64,000 nt of DNA from FEN-1297 sp963834015. Its GTDB lineage: Bacteria; Bacteroidota; Ignavibacteria; Ignavibacteriales; Ignavibacteriaceae. The notes under the pieces are model-generated. The model worked only from the letters and a program-made list of their open reading frames with translations, made no database searches and was not told the DNA's origin. The DNA lies in the NCBI GenBank assembly GCA_963834015.1, contig CAWIAG010000004.1, positions 1,302,001-1,366,000 of the forward strand, in the 5' to 3' direction. Position 1 is the stretch's first letter. Every line of letters begins with the position of its first letter. Below, one piece after another: positions 17,041-25,684 of the stretch. The position numbers and the translations under genes were made by a program.

Positions 17041-19157
17041 TTTAGTAAAACCATTTTTTTTATTGATGAATACCCGCCGGATTTCAATTGGTAAAAATAA
17101 ACGCCGCTTGATAAACTACCTGCATCAAAATTAACGGAATAATTTCCCCGGGATTTAAATTCGTTTACTAATGTCTTAATTTCCCTTCCGAGTATATCAT
17201 AAACTTTTAATGTTACTATTCCTGAATTCGGTATCTGATAATTTATTATTGTGCCCGGATTGAAAGGATTAGGAAAGTTTTGATATAATTCATACTGTCC
17301 CGGTAATGCATTATTTTTAACTGAAGATACACTTCCGGTTGTTACTGAAAGAATAACCTGTCTTGCTATCATTTCCTGTGAACCGTTAGCTGTCCCAAAA
17401 TATCTTACATTAAAAGAAACCGAAAAATTGCTGTCCTGTGCCGGAATAAAGGTTACCGGTACTACTAAAGAGTCATTCGCTTTTATTGTGTCAGGTACTG
17501 AAATAGTAGTTGAAAATGACGGGTTGCTGCAATAAAATTCATTAATAATAACTGAAGTATTATGAGGATTATAAATGGTAAATTGTTTTGTAACAGGCTT
17601 ACCGGGCAAAAAATTTCCAAAATTAATAGAATCGGTATTAGTAGTAAATAAATTAGTTTTCCATTGATACTTAAATACTCTGTAATTGTTATAATCGACG
17701 GCACTGGTCATATCAAAGGCAATTGAGTCATTTGGTGTTACTTCGGTGAGCATAGGATATGGATACCAAATCTGTCCCCAGCCAATTAATATATTGCCGT
17801 TTGCCATCTGCTGAACAGAGCCTTCTGTATCTGTGTATAAATTATCGTGATAAATACGGTAAACCAATGTTGCAGTTTTATTTATTTCATCAAGCTTATA
17901 TGATACCGCGCTTGAAACGGGAATAGGATGATAATCACCGTTATCGAAAATGCTGATATCTCCATTGGATAATCGCCGGATATCATGCTGTTGCGAAAAA
18001 CCAAGGTTATCGTTGATAAAAGTAAATTGATTATTCTTACCGCCCAGCCGCCAAATTATATCCCCGGTGTTACGATCTACTTTTGTTATCTCATCCAGGT
18101 TTCTTGCAGAGATAAGCAGATTTCCGTCTGTGTCTATTTCAACAGAATTAAAATGTGAAAAATCAATTGTTTGCTGTGTTAAATCTATATTCGAATCAAC
18201 ATCGGTAATTTTATAGTTATCAATAGCATCCCACTGAAATATTAAATTTCCCTGGGAATCGAACTCCTGTAAAGCTCCGTCTATAATATCGGCATCGGGA
18301 TTTCCTCCGCTTACAATTGTATCCATATTAACATAAACATTACGCTTACCGAAAATATAATAACTTCCGTCGGGCATAACCCGCAGGTCATGAACATCCA
18401 CAGTAAAACCATCGGCAGTATTAAATGACCGGACCTGGTTTCCTGAACTGTCTAATCCGTAACAATATACCGGATAGCTAAAATAGGTAAGTTCACCGTC
18501 AGGTTGAAAATCAAAATCATAAATATCTGCGTAAACATTTTGATAAAAAACGGGTGTGCCCGCGTTATCAACTATCTCTATATACGGAGACGGCGTCAGA
18601 AAAAAATAACCCGGTGAAGGATTATTTGATACATCAATAATAACCGGCGGCAGGTCATATGGTAATGCAGAATCTGGAACGGAAAGTAATGATCGTTTAG
18701 GTGTAATGCCGGCGGATTTTGCTTTAACTGTTGAATTGTCTGTTACCGGTGTGTTTGCATTATTGCAGGTGTGGAACCTATAACTCATTTTTCCGGCATC
18801 AAGCCCGTCTACAGTTTTTAAACCGCTCTTTAAAGTAACAGCTACATCTTCATTAATTTGGAACGGTGCAGTGGGAGTAAATACTAATGTGCGTGAATCA
18901 TTGGCTAAAATAAATTTTCCTGTGTGCACTCCGCTTTTTGAACCAACTGCCGTAATTATGCTCCCGTTTACGCCTGATCTTTCAATTTTACTGCCCTGCC
19001 TGATCAGGATACTGCTATTGATTGAAACATACGATGAATTCGGCTTCGGATAAATATACTTAAATTTAGAAACATTCTGAGCCGGGATTGAATTTGAAAA
19101 AAGAATAATAAATACGAATAACAGAAAGTAGATGATATTAATAGTAAGCGCTTTCAC
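17037..19157 (-). CDS. T9SS-exported arylsulfotransferase-like protein (ASST), paralogue 1
   Basis: A 706-aa secreted protein. A signal peptide (1-26) is followed by an SbsA/Big_5 Ig-like domain (about 30-130) and an arylsulfotransferase-type six-bladed propeller (about 170-490). The propeller carries conserved His motifs DVHDLRVMPDG, DFSHFNSVEID and QQHDIRRLSNGD, plus repeated DGNLLIS/NGNILIGWG blade ends. An ASPM/choice-of-anchor Ig-like segment covers about 505-610, and a T9SS type-A sorting domain the last 80 residues (YQNFPNPFNPG, SSGVYFYQLKSGG, KKMVLLK). ASST enzymes move sulfate between phenols; activity here is inferred from the propeller and His set. The start is GTG with AAAGG upstream. 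The TAG stop lies within an intergenic repeat. The neighbouring gene is a longer paralogue. Confidence 0.85.
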   Translation of the reverse strand: MKALTINIIYFLLFVFIILFSNSIPAQNVSKFKYIYPKPNSSYVSINSSILIRQGSKIERSGVNGSIITAVGSKSGVHTGKFILANDSRTLVFTPTAPFQINEDVAVTLKSGLKTVDGLDAGKMSYRFHTCNNANTPVTDNSTVKAKSAGITPKRSLLSVPDSALPYDLPPVIIDVSNNPSPGYFFLTPSPYIEIVDNAGTPVFYQNVYADIYDFDFQPDGELTYFSYPVYCYGLDSSGNQVRSFNTADGFTVDVHDLRVMPDGSYYIFGKRNVYVNMDTIVSGGNPDADIIDGALQEFDSQGNLIFQWDAIDNYKITDVDSNIDLTQQTIDFSHFNSVEIDTDGNLLISARNLDEITKVDRNTGDIIWRLGGKNNQFTFINDNLGFSQQHDIRRLSNGDISIFDNGDYHPIPVSSAVSYKLDEINKTATLVYRIYHDNLYTDTEGSVQQMANGNILIGWGQIWYPYPMLTEVTPNDSIAFDMTSAVDYNNYRVFKYQWKTNLFTTNTDSINFGNFLPGKPVTKQFTIYNPHNTSVIINEFYCSNPSFSTTISVPDTIKANDSLVVPVTFIPAQDSNFSVSFNVRYFGTANGSQEMIARQVILSVTTGSVSSVKNNALPGQYELYQNFPNPFNPGTIINYQIPNSGIVTLKVYDILGREIKTLVNEFKSRGNYSVNFDAGSLSSGVYFYQLKSGGYSSIKKMVLLK

Positions 19158-19214
19158 AAGAATAACCTTTTAAACATGAATTTATTTACATTTACAAAAT
19201 ACATCACCTGGTGA

Positions 19215-19247
19215 ATGAGAGACTCACCTTTAAGGTGAGCCTCTCAT
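19215..19247. repeat. 33-nt palindrome of the GTGAG(G/C)CTCAC family
   Basis: ATGAGAG-A-CTCACCTT is mirrored by AAGGTGAG-C-CTCTCAT, leaving a minimal loop. It lies just downstream of the paralogue-2 stop codon (19256, minus strand). It could act as a transcript 3' hairpin; related motifs are at 16882, 16972, 36089 and 37845. Confidence 0.6.
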
Positions 19248-19255
19248 AAATGTTG

Positions 19256-21028
19256 TTATTTCAAGAGCATCATCTTTTTAACGGCAAAATAATTTTTGCC
19301 CGTATTATCTGATGCCTTTATGGAATAGAAATATACGCCGGAGGCTAGTGCTGAAGCATCCCAGGTTACTTCATAATTGCCTGACTTTTGCATAGAATTA
19401 ATTAACGTGGTAATTCTTTGTCCTATAACATTATACACATCAATCCTGACCTGGCTTTCCCGGGGAATAGAATATTGGATTATAGTTGAAGGGTTGAACG
19501 GGTTGGGATAATTTTGAGATAACTGAAAACTCTTTACAATGTTGTCTGGAGCGGTAACGGCAGTTACGATAGATATATTAAAGGCAGAACTGCTTAGCCC
19601 GTATAAACTGTCGTTGCTTATGCTTGTTACCATGATTTTGTAGGATGAACCCTGCTTTAAACTTGTGGGTACCAGCCACAGATATGCATTTGTTCCGCCA
19701 ACTATATTGCTGCCGATATCCGAAGCAACACTATCGCCATTCATTAGTTTTATGTTTACCGTATCGCTTATATCGGATTCCCATCGTATTACATAAGTAG
19801 AATCCAGGTAAAGTTTTTCTCCGCCGTCAGGATATAATAGTTTTATAAATTCCGGGGCGGTACTGAAGATTCCTGTATTTGACCAGGCGCTCGTCCCGGC
19901 GGCATTGGTAGTGTTTACCCGCCAATAGTAAGTTGAACTATTGCTAACCGGATTTAATTCAAATAAAGAGGAGGTTAAACCCGAATTATCTGTAAGCAAA
20001 TTGGTGAATGATGAGTTGTTTGAGACTTGCAGATGATAAGTTTTAACGGTTCCGCGCGTACCCCAGACTAATTTTACCGGAGCCGACTGATAAACAAACT
20101 GGCTGTCCGAAGGCGTTAGGAGAACAGGTGAATAAAGCGAATCAACCTGGGGAATGCCGAATGCAAAATCGCCTAACGTTGTGGTTGTAAATGTTAATTC
20201 ATTCTTTGTTGAATCATAGCTGGTAGGCAAAGGAATAAAATTACTATCGATGCTGCTTCTTGCATAAACAATTGTTTCTTTAGGATTTGAAACTGCGGCG
20301 AAGTCATAAAGATTAACCACAACATTACCTGAATAAGAATAAATGCCCGAACCGGTAATATTAAAATAGTTTGATACCATAACAGGCGCTTCAGCAGCAA
20401 AAGCCGGGTTTACCGGTGCGTAGTTATAATTAGAAACGGATGCATTTGCATAAAGCGCAGAATTTAACTGGCTGAATGTAATCGTAATTCCAGTTGTATC
20501 ATTTAACTTGTTGAACTTATACGTATTTCCCTGAAGAATACCACCCAACGGGGCAACCTTCGCTGCAGGTAATTGGCTTACCCACGGAAATTTATAAGCG
20601 CGGTATGAGATCTCTCCTGTCGGAAGGTAAAGTTCCAGCGCAGTTGAAAGATCAGGATGTATTTCAGTTAAAGCCGGGGCGCCCAGCAGGCTTGAATATC
20701 CCCATCCGATCAATGTGTTGCCGTTGGATAATCTTTGAACTGACCCCATAGCAGAGTTAAAGATAACCGGGTTGTGTATATATTCCCAAACTAAAGTAGC
20801 AGTTAAATTTTGTTCATCAAGTTTATATTCAACTGCTCGTGAGTAAGGGGTCGGATGCTGGTTGCCGTTGTCGAATAAAGTTATATAACCGGCGCTGTCA
20901 GGAATTTCCCTTGCATCATGCTGGAATGAAAAATAATTAGGGGCATTTGATTGATGCTCGATTAATAAATTTAAACTGGTTTTGTACACCTCCAAGTATC
21001 CAGTCAACATTTCCCGTCTGCCTGTCAA
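19256..21028 (-). CDS. ASST-like protein paralogue 2, 3' part after frameshift (T9SS sorting domain)
   Basis: This frame holds the second half of a 970-aa arylsulfotransferase-like protein; its first residues up to about 20959 are out of frame and not native. True sequence resumes at EHQSNAPNYFSFQHDAREI, matching the QQHDIRRL blade of paralogue 1. It then runs through blade ends (GNTLIGWG), a FN3-like domain (PVKLVWG, YHLQVSNNSSFT, YYWRVNT), a Ser/Thr-rich Ig-like domain (YPDGGEKLYLDSTYVIRW) and a T9SS type-A domain (SQNYPNPFNPST, ASGVYFYSIKASD, KKMMLLK). Without the 5' part it would lack a signal peptide. See the frameshift at 20960. Confidence 0.72.
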   Translation of the reverse strand: MTGRREMLTGYLEVYKTSLNLLIEHQSNAPNYFSFQHDAREIPDSAGYITLFDNGNQHPTPYSRAVEYKLDEQNLTATLVWEYIHNPVIFNSAMGSVQRLSNGNTLIGWGYSSLLGAPALTEIHPDLSTALELYLPTGEISYRAYKFPWVSQLPAAKVAPLGGILQGNTYKFNKLNDTTGITITFSQLNSALYANASVSNYNYAPVNPAFAAEAPVMVSNYFNITGSGIYSYSGNVVVNLYDFAAVSNPKETIVYARSSIDSNFIPLPTSYDSTKNELTFTTTTLGDFAFGIPQVDSLYSPVLLTPSDSQFVYQSAPVKLVWGTRGTVKTYHLQVSNNSSFTNLLTDNSGLTSSLFELNPVSNSSTYYWRVNTTNAAGTSAWSNTGIFSTAPEFIKLLYPDGGEKLYLDSTYVIRWESDISDTVNIKLMNGDSVASDIGSNIVGGTNAYLWLVPTSLKQGSSYKIMVTSISNDSLYGLSSSAFNISIVTAVTAPDNIVKSFQLSQNYPNPFNPSTIIQYSIPRESQVRIDVYNVIGQRITTLINSMQKSGNYEVTWDASALASGVYFYSIKASDNTGKNYFAVKKMMLLK

Positions 21029-22169
21029 TTTTAAAAATGCTGGAAAGATGCCTCATTGAAAAAAGTATATTGCCGTTTTCATCTGTTTCTAAAGAATTGC
21101 CGTGCAGCAGGTCGATTGTATTTGTAGTCAGGTCCATGTATGAATCTGTAAATGGAATATTGTCCCAGCTTCTCCATTGAAACACTACATTTTTAGATGC
21201 GTCAAGTTCCTGCACTATAGCTCCAATTATAGTAGCGTTTGGGCTTCCTCCGTACTGACTCATATCCACAGGTTCCGGATCATCCGCGAAAACAATTGCG
21301 TGCCCGTTCGGCAGGAGAAGGAAATCATGAACATCTGTACCTGATGCATATCCGTTGCCGCACTGGAATGTATCGATGGGAGTTAAAGACGTATCCGTTA
21401 CAATCCACTTTACGGTAATAACAAGATCCGTAGCATTTAAAATCTGGGCGTTTAAAATCTGGGCGTATGAGAGCCGGCCGTCAGGCTGAACTTTAAAGTC
21501 CATTGATTCTGTGCCGGTCTGGCTAAATTTTGCCGCAGTTCCATCGTTATTCAGGACCATTACAAAATTTCCAAATTGGCCGGTAGGTGCAAAAGTATCA
21601 TTAGCTAAGAATAAAGCTCCCGGGGCAGGATTATTAGTAGTATCTATCTTTATTATAGGGAAATTAGAAGGTGTTGTTGTATCCGTTTCGGCAATCTTTA
21701 CAATTGATTTATTAATCTTATTTATAGATGCAGGCTGATTTAACGATTCGTCTTTTAATAAAGTTAAGGGATTTATATATATGCTTTTAGCAAGTGGAGT
21801 TGTTTTAAAATGTATTGTCTCCGCAGGAAGAACCGCTCCACCGGAGTTTTTAATACCCCGGTTAACATTAACTACTACATCCTCATTTGCTGAAAAAGGT
21901 GCAGTGGGAATAAATAAAATTGTTTTATTATCATCCGATAATTTTATACTGCCCGCATGCAGCCCGCTTATTGATCCTGTAACGGAAAATTCGTTTTGCG
22001 AAATGGTGGCGGGATCTATAATATCAGTTGATTTTAAGATAATATTCGTCTTTAAAGCAACAAGTGTGGAATTATCTTTGGGCGAGACATAATCATACGT
22101 TTGACCAAATAAAAAATTGTTTGCAATTAATAAAGCGGTGAATGCTAAATAGTAATTGAATGTTTTCAT
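20937..22169 (-). CDS. ASST-like protein paralogue 2, 5' part before frameshift
   Basis: 410 aa with a signal peptide (1-22, ending LFGQ), an SbsA-like Ig domain (about 25-128, AGSIKLSDDNKTILFIPTAPF) and the first half of the sulfotransferase propeller: MDFKVQPDGRLSYAQ, GTDVHDFLLLPNGHAIVF, DLLHGNSLETDENGNILFS and VDWILGG. It breaks off as NRASIKCP where paralogue 1 continues. Joining to the downstream frame by omitting one base at 20960 gives an uninterrupted 970-aa protein. AGGGA precedes the ATG. An internal direct duplication, AATCTGGGCGTTTAAAATCTGGGCGT-like, is visible near 21440-21470. Confidence 0.72.
   Translation of the reverse strand: MKTFNYYLAFTALLIANNFLFGQTYDYVSPKDNSTLVALKTNIILKSTDIIDPATISQNEFSVTGSISGLHAGSIKLSDDNKTILFIPTAPFSANEDVVVNVNRGIKNSGGAVLPAETIHFKTTPLAKSIYINPLTLLKDESLNQPASINKINKSIVKIAETDTTTPSNFPIIKIDTTNNPAPGALFLANDTFAPTGQFGNFVMVLNNDGTAAKFSQTGTESMDFKVQPDGRLSYAQILNAQILNATDLVITVKWIVTDTSLTPIDTFQCGNGYASGTDVHDFLLLPNGHAIVFADDPEPVDMSQYGGSPNATIIGAIVQELDASKNVVFQWRSWDNIPFTDSYMDLTTNTIDLLHGNSLETDENGNILFSMRHLSSIFKIDRQTGNVDWILGGVQNQFKFINRASIKCP
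20960..20960 (-). other. Single-base frameshift in ASST paralogue 2
   Basis: On the minus strand ATT AAT C GAG CAT CAA: dropping the C (position 20960) joins INR... to IN-EHQSNAPN and restores one frame of 971 codons from 22169 to 19256. It is either a real inactivating mutation or a sequencing/assembly error. Confidence 0.75.
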
Positions 22170-22354
22170 TAAGTATCCCTGATACGGTTAAATTGAATAA
22201 TATATAAGATTTGACAATAGAGTATAAACTATAGTTTAATTTACTTTTATGAATAAATGTGTTTTAGAATATGTTAAAAATTCATTGTTTATGCTGCCAA
22301 AATTACCGTTATTGGATTTTGTACAAAGCCGGTATAAATTATAATCATTCCTGA

Positions 22355-22822
22355 TTACTTAAATTCCTTTCTTAAATAATCTTTCCAAAGACGGTAGCCT
22401 GCTAATGCGGCGCCGCCTGCAAAATCCATATTGCCTAATATAGTCTGGAGCATTGTAGGCCTTGACTCCCAGTAGATATTATTAAAATAATCCGCAAAGT
22501 CCTTTCTATCCCCTGACAAAGTATTACCTGGCGGCAAAGTTAATGATAACGGCGGCACTGTTGATTTGTTACTGTAATAATATGCGGAATCCGTGTAAGG
22601 AAATGGGTATTTTAACAGGAATAAATCATCCGGAATTAATAACTTATTTTCTTCAATTAAGTTAAAATGGGTAATTTTATAATTTGCAGTTGTGTCCCCG
22701 GCAATAAGATTAATATTGTCCGGTTTAATTTGCCCGGCTGCGGAGGTATCTTTATTTAATACCTGGCAATTCAGCGCTGCTGCAAACAAACAAAAATAAA
22801 CTACAAAGAATATCCGGTTCAT
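22355..22822 (-). CDS. Small exported protein of unknown function
   Basis: A 155-aa protein with a clear signal peptide (about 1-19, FAAALNCQV; the Cys at 19 could be a weak lipobox LNC). The mature part is rich in Asn, Tyr and Pro (LLKYPFPYTDSAYYYSNKS) and ends in a helical Gly/Ala segment, GNMDFAGGAALAGYRLWKDYL. No family is recognised and no T9SS domain is present. GGGAGA lies upstream of the ATG. It is on the same strand as the ASST genes but about 185 bp away, so co-transcription is possible and unproven. Confidence 0.6.
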   Translation of the reverse strand: MNRIFFVVYFCLFAAALNCQVLNKDTSAAGQIKPDNINLIAGDTTANYKITHFNLIEENKLLIPDDLFLLKYPFPYTDSAYYYSNKSTVPPLSLTLPPGNTLSGDRKDFADYFNNIYWESRPTMLQTILGNMDFAGGAALAGYRLWKDYLRKEFK

Positions 22823-22963
22823 ATCGGTCTCCCGCTATCTTATGAATTTATATTTTGTAAATTAATAAGTTTAAAATACAAATTATACAGATTAAAATTT
22901 ATATCTCAATTCCGTCTGGACTGGTCCTGTCCAGTTCTTACATGTACTGTATCGTGATTATTC

Positions 22964-23010
22964 GTAAAGACGGGGCCACCTACTCAGCGGGTTAAGCAGG
23001 CTGTCTTTAC
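22964..23010. repeat. Palindromic repeat, GAGACGGGG family, long copy
   Basis: It starts GTAAAGACGGGGCC and ends GGCTGTCTTTAC, with an internal arm carrying CAGCGGG. It matches the outer arms of 16908-16954. Confidence 0.65.
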
Positions 23011-23393
23011 AACGATATGACGAATTAGCGCGGATAAAGATACGGATTTTCACGGATGATAAAAGATAGTTTGAAAAATATTATAGGTAGAAGAAGTGTA
23101 TGAGTTACATCGACCTCACCCCGGCCCCTCTCCTTATTAAGGGAGAGGGAAAAGGGTTTGGGTATTGTTTCGTAACCCTCCCGATTAATAATCGGAACAG
23201 GCTCTGTTAACCACCCGGGGCTACAAATATTTTATCCCTCCGGGATTTAGGAAACAATTAGGTTGGCAATAATACTAACTAGACGAGACCTCGTTTCTGG
23301 AACGTATCCTATAATAAACTTGAAACCTTCTACTCTTCATCAGGTAATGCAAACCATAATGTAATTTGCATTATTTTGTTATTTTTCATAACG

Positions 23394-23420
23394 AGAAGAC
23401 GGGGCATGCCCCGTCTCTAA
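23394..23420. repeat. Palindromic repeat, GAGACGGGG family, short copy
   Basis: AAGACGGGGCATGCCCCGTC plus TCTAA, essentially identical to copy 1 at 3999. It lies about 30 bp upstream of the TonB receptor start. Confidence 0.72.
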
Positions 23421-23450
23421 GCCTAAATTATATAATCACATCAATTATAT

Positions 23451-25604
23451 ATGAAAAATCATTTTTTATTTTTATTACTTATTCCCGGCATTGCTGCTGC
23501 GCAGCAAACTGCGGCGGATTCAAGTTTATTCCAGGTGGATTCAGTAATTGTCCATGCCGGCAGGAATGATTTGCCTTTATATCAGATTCCTTTCTCCGTC
23601 GATGTTATAAATGGTGAAGAATTAAATTCACATCCGGTAAATCTTTCAACAGAAAATATTTTTAATTTCGTACCCGGTGTAATCGTAGCTAACAGGAATA
23701 ACTTTTCGGAAGGGGACAGGATTAGCATTCGCGGGATCGGCGCTCTATCCCAGTTTGGGGTTGACGGCGTAAAAATTTTACTTGACGGAATACCTTTAAC
23801 TTTTGCAGACGGCACGTCGGAGCTGACTAATCTTGATATAAATTCCATCGGCAGAATTGAAGTGATAAGCGGCCCGAGTTCATTTTTATACGGCAACGCT
23901 TCAGGCGGCGTTATATCAATTGAAAACAGTGGATTAAATTCTTCAAGTTTGAATTTAACCCCGGGCTACTATATCGGAAGCTTCGGGCTTCAAAAATATT
24001 CGTTCAGCGCTTCGGACAGAATAGGCGATAATAATCTTTTAATCAGCTTTAATAAAATGAACTATTCAGGTTACAGGCAGAACTCTGCGGCAAGTATAAC
24101 CGGAGTCAATGTAATTTCAAAGCAGGCTATAGACTGTAGTACAACAGTGGAAGCAGTATTTAATTTTGTTGATTCGCCTTACCTGTTAAATCCTGGCTCG
24201 CTTACTAAAAGCCAGGCGGAAAACGATCCTTCACAGGCAACCGAATTTGTAAAATCGCAGGGATCGGGTAAAAAAATAAGCCAGGGGCAGGCAGGTTTAA
24301 CATTCAATTATGAACCGGGCGATTATGAAAAATTGGATGCATCTTTCTATATGATCTCCCGTTCCATGCTTAATCCAATGCCCGGCGAGGTTATCAGGCT
24401 GGACAGGATTGCAGGAGGATTCAGAACGGATTACAATTATAATTTTAAACTGTTCAATTGGAACCCAGGTATTCTGGCCGGCGCTGATTATGAAATTCAA
24501 AATGATGTCAGAACCGAAATGAATAACGACGGTGTAAGCGATTACAACAGCCTGGCCTTCAATCAGATTATTGATGCTGTAAGGCCGGGGGCGACTACAT
24601 TAGATCAAAGGGAAATTGTATACAGTACCGGTGCGTTTGCTAAGTTTGAATTTTCACCGCTTCAAAATACATTTGTCTCCCTTGGCTTACGGTATGATAA
24701 ATATAACTTTGCCGTCTATGAAAGGCTCTTTACCGGTAGTATAAATAATTCAGGAGCACGCCGGTTAAATAATATAAGCAGGATGGCGGGAATAAACTAC
24801 AGCCTGACTGATAATATTCATTTATTCGCAAACTATTCAACAGCATTTCAAACACCAACTACAACTGAGTTAAGTAATTCACCCACAGGGCAGGGAGGAT
24901 TTAATCAGGCATTGCAACCCGAACTGATTAGTAATTATGAAATTGGTGCACGGGGTAATCTCTCCGGAACAGCATTTCTCTATAATCTGTCTGTGTACCG
25001 GCTAAATGTGGATCAGATATTAATCCCGTACCAATTGCCCGGTTCGCAAAGCATTGTTTTATATTACCGTAATACCGGGAATGCAGATAACAACGGGCTT
25101 GAAGTATTGCTTAATTGGATACCCAATGAACCGTATAAAATTTCTGTATCTTACAACCTGATGGATTTTAAGTATACAAGTTTTATTGAGGACTTTCCCG
25201 TAACCAACGGTTTTGTACCCGTTCAGTTGGATGGTAAAAGAGTGCCGGGAGTGCCGGAAAATAAACTATCCGCAAATTTGACTTACAAAATAATTCCAGG
25301 TTTTACCGCAGGCCTTTCTTTAAATTGGACCGGTAAATATTTTGCAGATGATATCAATGGCCCTGTACCTGGCTCCGACCCCAACATATCGGATTATATT
25401 AATGATTCATACATAACTGCGGACTTGCAGTTTACGTATGAACATCCTTTTACATTTGGTAACCTGAATGTGTATTTATGTATTGAAAATATATTTAATG
25501 AAAAATATTCCGGATCAATCATCCCTAATGCATCCGGCGGCAAATATTTTGAACCAGGTTTACCACGGAACTGGTATGGCGGTATATCTTTACGGTTTTT
25601 GTAA
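23451..25604 (+). CDS. TonB-dependent receptor (siderophore/vitamin type)
   Basis: A 717-aa outer-membrane receptor without an N-terminal carboxypeptidase-like domain. The signal peptide ends AAAQQ (about residue 19). The plug at about 30-150 carries PFSVDVINGEEL, NIFNFVPGV, SIRGIGALSQFG, VKILLDGIPL, IEVISGPSSFLYGNASGG. The barrel follows with typical features: NYSTAFQTPTTTELSN, LQPELISNYEIG and a C-terminal aromatic-Leu end (SLRFL). This short plug architecture is like ferric-siderophore or cobalamin receptors; substrate not determined. It is the only plus-strand gene between 1 and 36 kb. A repeat copy lies just upstream. Confidence 0.88.
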   Translation: MKNHFLFLLLIPGIAAAQQTAADSSLFQVDSVIVHAGRNDLPLYQIPFSVDVINGEELNSHPVNLSTENIFNFVPGVIVANRNNFSEGDRISIRGIGALSQFGVDGVKILLDGIPLTFADGTSELTNLDINSIGRIEVISGPSSFLYGNASGGVISIENSGLNSSSLNLTPGYYIGSFGLQKYSFSASDRIGDNNLLISFNKMNYSGYRQNSAASITGVNVISKQAIDCSTTVEAVFNFVDSPYLLNPGSLTKSQAENDPSQATEFVKSQGSGKKISQGQAGLTFNYEPGDYEKLDASFYMISRSMLNPMPGEVIRLDRIAGGFRTDYNYNFKLFNWNPGILAGADYEIQNDVRTEMNNDGVSDYNSLAFNQIIDAVRPGATTLDQREIVYSTGAFAKFEFSPLQNTFVSLGLRYDKYNFAVYERLFTGSINNSGARRLNNISRMAGINYSLTDNIHLFANYSTAFQTPTTTELSNSPTGQGGFNQALQPELISNYEIGARGNLSGTAFLYNLSVYRLNVDQILIPYQLPGSQSIVLYYRNTGNADNNGLEVLLNWIPNEPYKISVSYNLMDFKYTSFIEDFPVTNGFVPVQLDGKRVPGVPENKLSANLTYKIIPGFTAGLSLNWTGKYFADDINGPVPGSDPNISDYINDSYITADLQFTYEHPFTFGNLNVYLCIENIFNEKYSGSIIPNASGGKYFEPGLPRNWYGGISLRFL

Positions 25605-25684
25605 AAAATATCTTACCGTTGATTTATGGATACCTGGCTTAACGGATTTGTCTGAAATGATATTAATTATAAATGCAATCTTAT

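Larger units (their letters stand above)
22823..23450. other. Repeat island between divergent genes
   Basis: 628 bp packed with short dispersed elements. A GTAAAGACGGGG...GTCTTTAC copy is at 22964-23010, and a GCGCGGATAAAGATACGGAT/TTTTCACGGATG segment at about 23028-23059. A CCTCACCCCGGCCCCTCTCC...GGGAGAGGGA hairpin is at about 23109-23150, CTACAAATATTTTATCCCTCC near 23221-23242, and a clean GAAGACGGGGCATGCCCCGTCT copy at 23394-23420. No gene. The segments resemble widespread intergenic palindromes of Bacteroidota-like genomes. Confidence 0.6.
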
